The notes under the pieces are model-generated. The model made no database searches. It saw nothing but the letters and a program-made list of their open reading frames with translations, and was not told the origin of the DNA. The position numbers and the translations under genes were made by a program. A stretch of DNA of 36,276 nt, from the NCBI GenBank assembly GCA_020854215.1, contig JADZFY010000281.1, positions 1 to 36,276 of the forward strand, in the 5' to 3' direction. Shown here piece by piece: positions 34,091 to 36,276 of the stretch; position 1 is the stretch's first letter, and each line of letters opens with the position of its first letter. This DNA comes from Chitinophagaceae bacterium (lineage in GTDB: Bacteria > Bacteroidota > Bacteroidia > Chitinophagales > Chitinophagaceae).

Positions 34091-34240
34091 AATTTTAGAT
34101 TTTTTCCGGCTTCACAAAGGCTTTGGATGGATTTGCAGAATCAATTACAGGTGTGAAGATACACTGCTATTTCAAAGGCATGCTTCGAAATCGGCCAATG
34201 CTCGTCCTTTTTCGACTAATGGTTAATTCGTAGCGATAAG

Positions 34241-35965
34241 TTAGTAGGTTACCCTCTTATTGAAAAGGAAAATCTGTAGTAGCCATCCCAGCAATACAAC
34301 TGCAATAGCACCTATGGCATTGAGCCATAAAAAGCTGAGGGTAATGACTTTATGTTCATTCATCAGGAACAAGGTAATAACCAGCGCTTCACCGAGCAAT
34401 GCTCCCCAAAAAACGGCATTGCCTTTTACCGGTTTGCCGTAAAAAGCGAGTAAAAATACTCCCAGAATAACACCATAAAATAACGATCCCAGAATATTCA
34501 CGGCTTCAATTAAACTGTTTCCCAAATTATATGCAAACTGAGCCACTATAATGCAAAATACTCCCCATGCAAGGGTGTACCACCTGGAAACGCGATAGTC
34601 TCCGGCTTCATCGAGATTTTTGTTGATATATTTCTTATGAATATCCACGATAGTACTGGAGGCAAGCGAGTTAAGCGCAGCAGCGATACTTCCCCACGAC
34701 GAGATAAAAATAACCGCAATGAGCAGTCCGATGAGTCCTTTTGGAAGATAGTCGAGTACAAAACGGAGGAAGATATAATTCGCATCATTTGAATCTCCTC
34801 CCACTTCCGGCTTAACCACCAATGCCTTGAATTCGGTACGAAGGCTGTCGCGCTGCTGATTAAGCCTGCCAAGTGCTTCCCTGTTTACATTCGAAATTTC
34901 TGTTGTCCCTGAAGCGACAATAGATTGTACGAGGTTCTTCTTTTGCTGATCCAGTTCCTGGTAATGATCCTGGATTTTAGAAAAAGTATCGCCATATGTT
35001 GAAGCCTGTACTTTTTGAACCTGTGTTTGATTAAAAAAAAGAGGAGCATCATGAAACTGATAGAAAGCAAAGATGAGAACACCCAGCAGCAGAATCATGA
35101 ATTGCATAGGAACTTTCACCAGTCCGTTCATCAGCAATCCCATCCTGCTTTCCCGGATAGACTTAGCCGTTAGATAGCGCCCTACCTGGCTTTGGTCCGT
35201 GCCGAAATACGAAAGTGCCAGAAAAAAACCTCCAATAATACCACTCCACAAATTATACTTGTCATTCCAGTCGAATCCACCGCCCTCACGAACACCCGTA
35301 GTAATTACATTTGTCTTTCCCATTGCCCCACCAATCTTCAACGCATCAAATAACCCTACACCTTCGGGCAGATATTTAACCACCAGCCATCCGGCAATAA
35401 ACATACTGGCAAAAATAATTACGATCTGAAGCTGTTGCGTATAGGCAACTGCCCTGGCTCCTCCGGCAACGGTGTATATAATTAATAGTCCACCCATAAA
35501 AATATTCGTCCAGTAAATATTCCACCCCAGCAAAGAAGACAGAATAATGGCAGGAGCATAAATACTGATACCGGTGGATAGTCCTCGCTGTAACAAAAAA
35601 AGGAAAGAAGTAAGCGTTCTTGTTTTTGCATCAAATCGTTTTTCCAGGAACTGGTATGCGGTGTACAAACGAAAATTATGAAAGATGGGTACAAAGGTTA
35701 CACATAACACAATCATGGCTAAAGGCAGACCAAAATAGTATTGCACGAAACGCATACCGTCTGTATAAGCCTGCCCGGGCGCCGACAAAAAAGTGATTGC
35801 GCTGGCCTGGGTACCCATAATGCTAAACAGCACAATATACCACGGCATTTCGCGATTACTTAAAAAATAACCATCGAGATTTTGCGTAGTACGGCTTTTA
35901 TATACACCGTACAATATAATAATGGCAAGGGTTATCACCAGGACAAACCAATCGGGATAGCTCAT
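34241..35965 (-). CDS. sodium:solute symporter (SSS family)
   Basis: The 574-residue protein has about 13 membrane segments and SSS family (SLC5-like) features: an N-terminal SRTTQNLDGYFLSNREMPWYIV segment and SIMGTQASAITFLSAPGQAY, then QQLQIVIIFASMF and later RWYTLAWGVFCIIVA. Relatives carry sugars, nucleosides, sialic acids or other small solutes with Na+; the substrate cannot be told. Between two membrane segments, roughly residues 310-405, there is a long hydrophilic insertion with coiled-coil character (DHYQELDQQKKNLVQ). The start ATG overlaps the stop of a small upstream membrane-protein gene by an ATGA, so translation is probably coupled. Confidence 0.94.
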   Translation of the reverse strand: MSYPDWFVLVITLAIIILYGVYKSRTTQNLDGYFLSNREMPWYIVLFSIMGTQASAITFLSAPGQAYTDGMRFVQYYFGLPLAMIVLCVTFVPIFHNFRLYTAYQFLEKRFDAKTRTLTSFLFLLQRGLSTGISIYAPAIILSSLLGWNIYWTNIFMGGLLIIYTVAGGARAVAYTQQLQIVIIFASMFIAGWLVVKYLPEGVGLFDALKIGGAMGKTNVITTGVREGGGFDWNDKYNLWSGIIGGFFLALSYFGTDQSQVGRYLTAKSIRESRMGLLMNGLVKVPMQFMILLLGVLIFAFYQFHDAPLFFNQTQVQKVQASTYGDTFSKIQDHYQELDQQKKNLVQSIVASGTTEISNVNREALGRLNQQRDSLRTEFKALVVKPEVGGDSNDANYIFLRFVLDYLPKGLIGLLIAVIFISSWGSIAAALNSLASSTIVDIHKKYINKNLDEAGDYRVSRWYTLAWGVFCIIVAQFAYNLGNSLIEAVNILGSLFYGVILGVFLLAFYGKPVKGNAVFWGALLGEALVITLFLMNEHKVITLSFLWLNAIGAIAVVLLGWLLQIFLFNKRVTY

Positions 35966-36084
35966 GAAAAGTATTTCGTGAAAAAATGAAACAAAATGAT
36001 CATCAACACCAGCATACCTGCTACTGTCAGGTACCAGGTGTTCCAGCCTTTGAATAATGGAGGACGTTCATCGGGTTCGTGCAT
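35962..36084 (-). CDS. 40-residue single-span membrane protein coupled to symporter
   Basis: The ORF was too short for the track. It encodes MHEPDERPPLFKGWNTWYL and one hydrophobic segment (VAGMLVLMIILFHFF), ending KYFS. Its stop codon overlaps the symporter start codon (ATGA), which argues strongly for a real, co-translated gene. Small one-span partners next to SSS symporters are known in other bacteria and may be accessory subunits; that role is inference here. Acidic N-terminus before the span, Lys after it. Confidence 0.75.
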   Translation of the reverse strand: MHEPDERPPLFKGWNTWYLTVAGMLVLMIILFHFFTKYFS

Positions 36085-36089
36085 AAGAT

Positions 36090-36251
36090 TTATTTAAATG
36101 ACCTGCGCAGCAATAGTGCTACAACTATTCCAACTAAAATACCGTACCCCACTTTTCTCATAACCAACGTAACTAAAATACCCAGGGCAACACCTATGAT
36201 AACCCCCACGGCTGCACCCTTATTAACATTATTCTTTTTTTGCTGTTCCAT
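36090..36251 (-). CDS. 53-residue two-span membrane protein
   Basis: This short ORF, missed by the track, encodes MEQQKKNNVNKGAAVGVII, a first hydrophobic segment (GVALGILVTLV), RKVGYGI and a second segment (LVGIVVALLL) ending in RRSFK. It is glycine-rich in the membrane parts. It ends 5 bp before the 40-residue gene, so both small genes and the symporter probably form one operon. No function is known. Coding support is the ATG start, the close spacing and the clear membrane pattern. Confidence 0.65.
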   Translation of the reverse strand: MEQQKKNNVNKGAAVGVIIGVALGILVTLVMRKVGYGILVGIVVALLLRRSFK

Positions 36252-36276
36252 TTATTTTTTGAAGATTAGGATTAGC

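Overview
The window is a chromosomal segment of a Bacteroidota bacterium, most likely a member of the Chitinophagaceae. The signs are the gene order parA-parB-DUF5683-dapB, an HU-CCDC81-type membrane protein, a Bacteroidota-type PurM, several secreted proteins with short Lys/Arg-poor signal peptides ending in AQ, and Bacteroidota sigma -7 boxes (TAnnTTTG) in front of several genes. Base composition is moderate and coding density is high. No complete tRNA, rRNA, CRISPR array, transposase or integrase gene was found.

Layout. 1-1128: a decayed tRNA-Met-like sequence with a strong terminator, then a small gene for a lysine-tailed beta-sandwich protein, bracketed by two copies of a 'tRNA 3' end plus terminator' sequence. 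1129-9402 (minus strand): a secreted class C beta-lactamase-like serine hydrolase, tRNA methylthiotransferase MtaB, a stand-alone response-regulator receiver, Lon protease, a small outer-membrane barrel, a membrane-anchored metallophosphoesterase and an FMN reductase. 9556-13505 (plus): a UPF0173-type metallo-hydrolase, chromosome partition genes parA and parB, DUF5683 and dapB. 13644-14048: an Rrf2 regulator.

14076-18514 looks like an inserted island. Its left edge is a 51-codon stub of a second, diverged purM 3' end, and its right edge is the 3' end of the intact purM. It carries a 736-residue protein of unknown function with a bactofilin-like start, and a winged-helix-like protein with a C-terminal membrane anchor. 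Between them lie 136-bp direct repeats (129/136 identical by hand), a second stub of a gene 3' end, and a 147-bp tandem repeat with a conserved hairpin; a 65-bp core of that tandem repeat also occurs at the left end of the island. No recombinase gene is visible in it.

18515-26781: purM and ribF (divergent), a conserved hypothetical protein, a lipoylated 2-oxo acid dehydrogenase E2 subunit, CinA, a PBP4-type peptidase and a DoxX protein. 26974-36251: a large secreted TPR protein with an outer-membrane barrel directly downstream (likely one operon), an HU-CCDC81-like membrane protein without a SPOR domain, two tandem paralogs with a GYF-like start and a tail anchor, and a sodium:solute symporter preceded by two very small membrane proteins that the ORF track missed.

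Several ORF-track starts are TTG codons upstream of better ATG starts (mtaB, lon, parB, rrf2, the TPR gene, the barrel gene); these were moved. In ribF the opposite holds: homology suggests an upstream CTG start.
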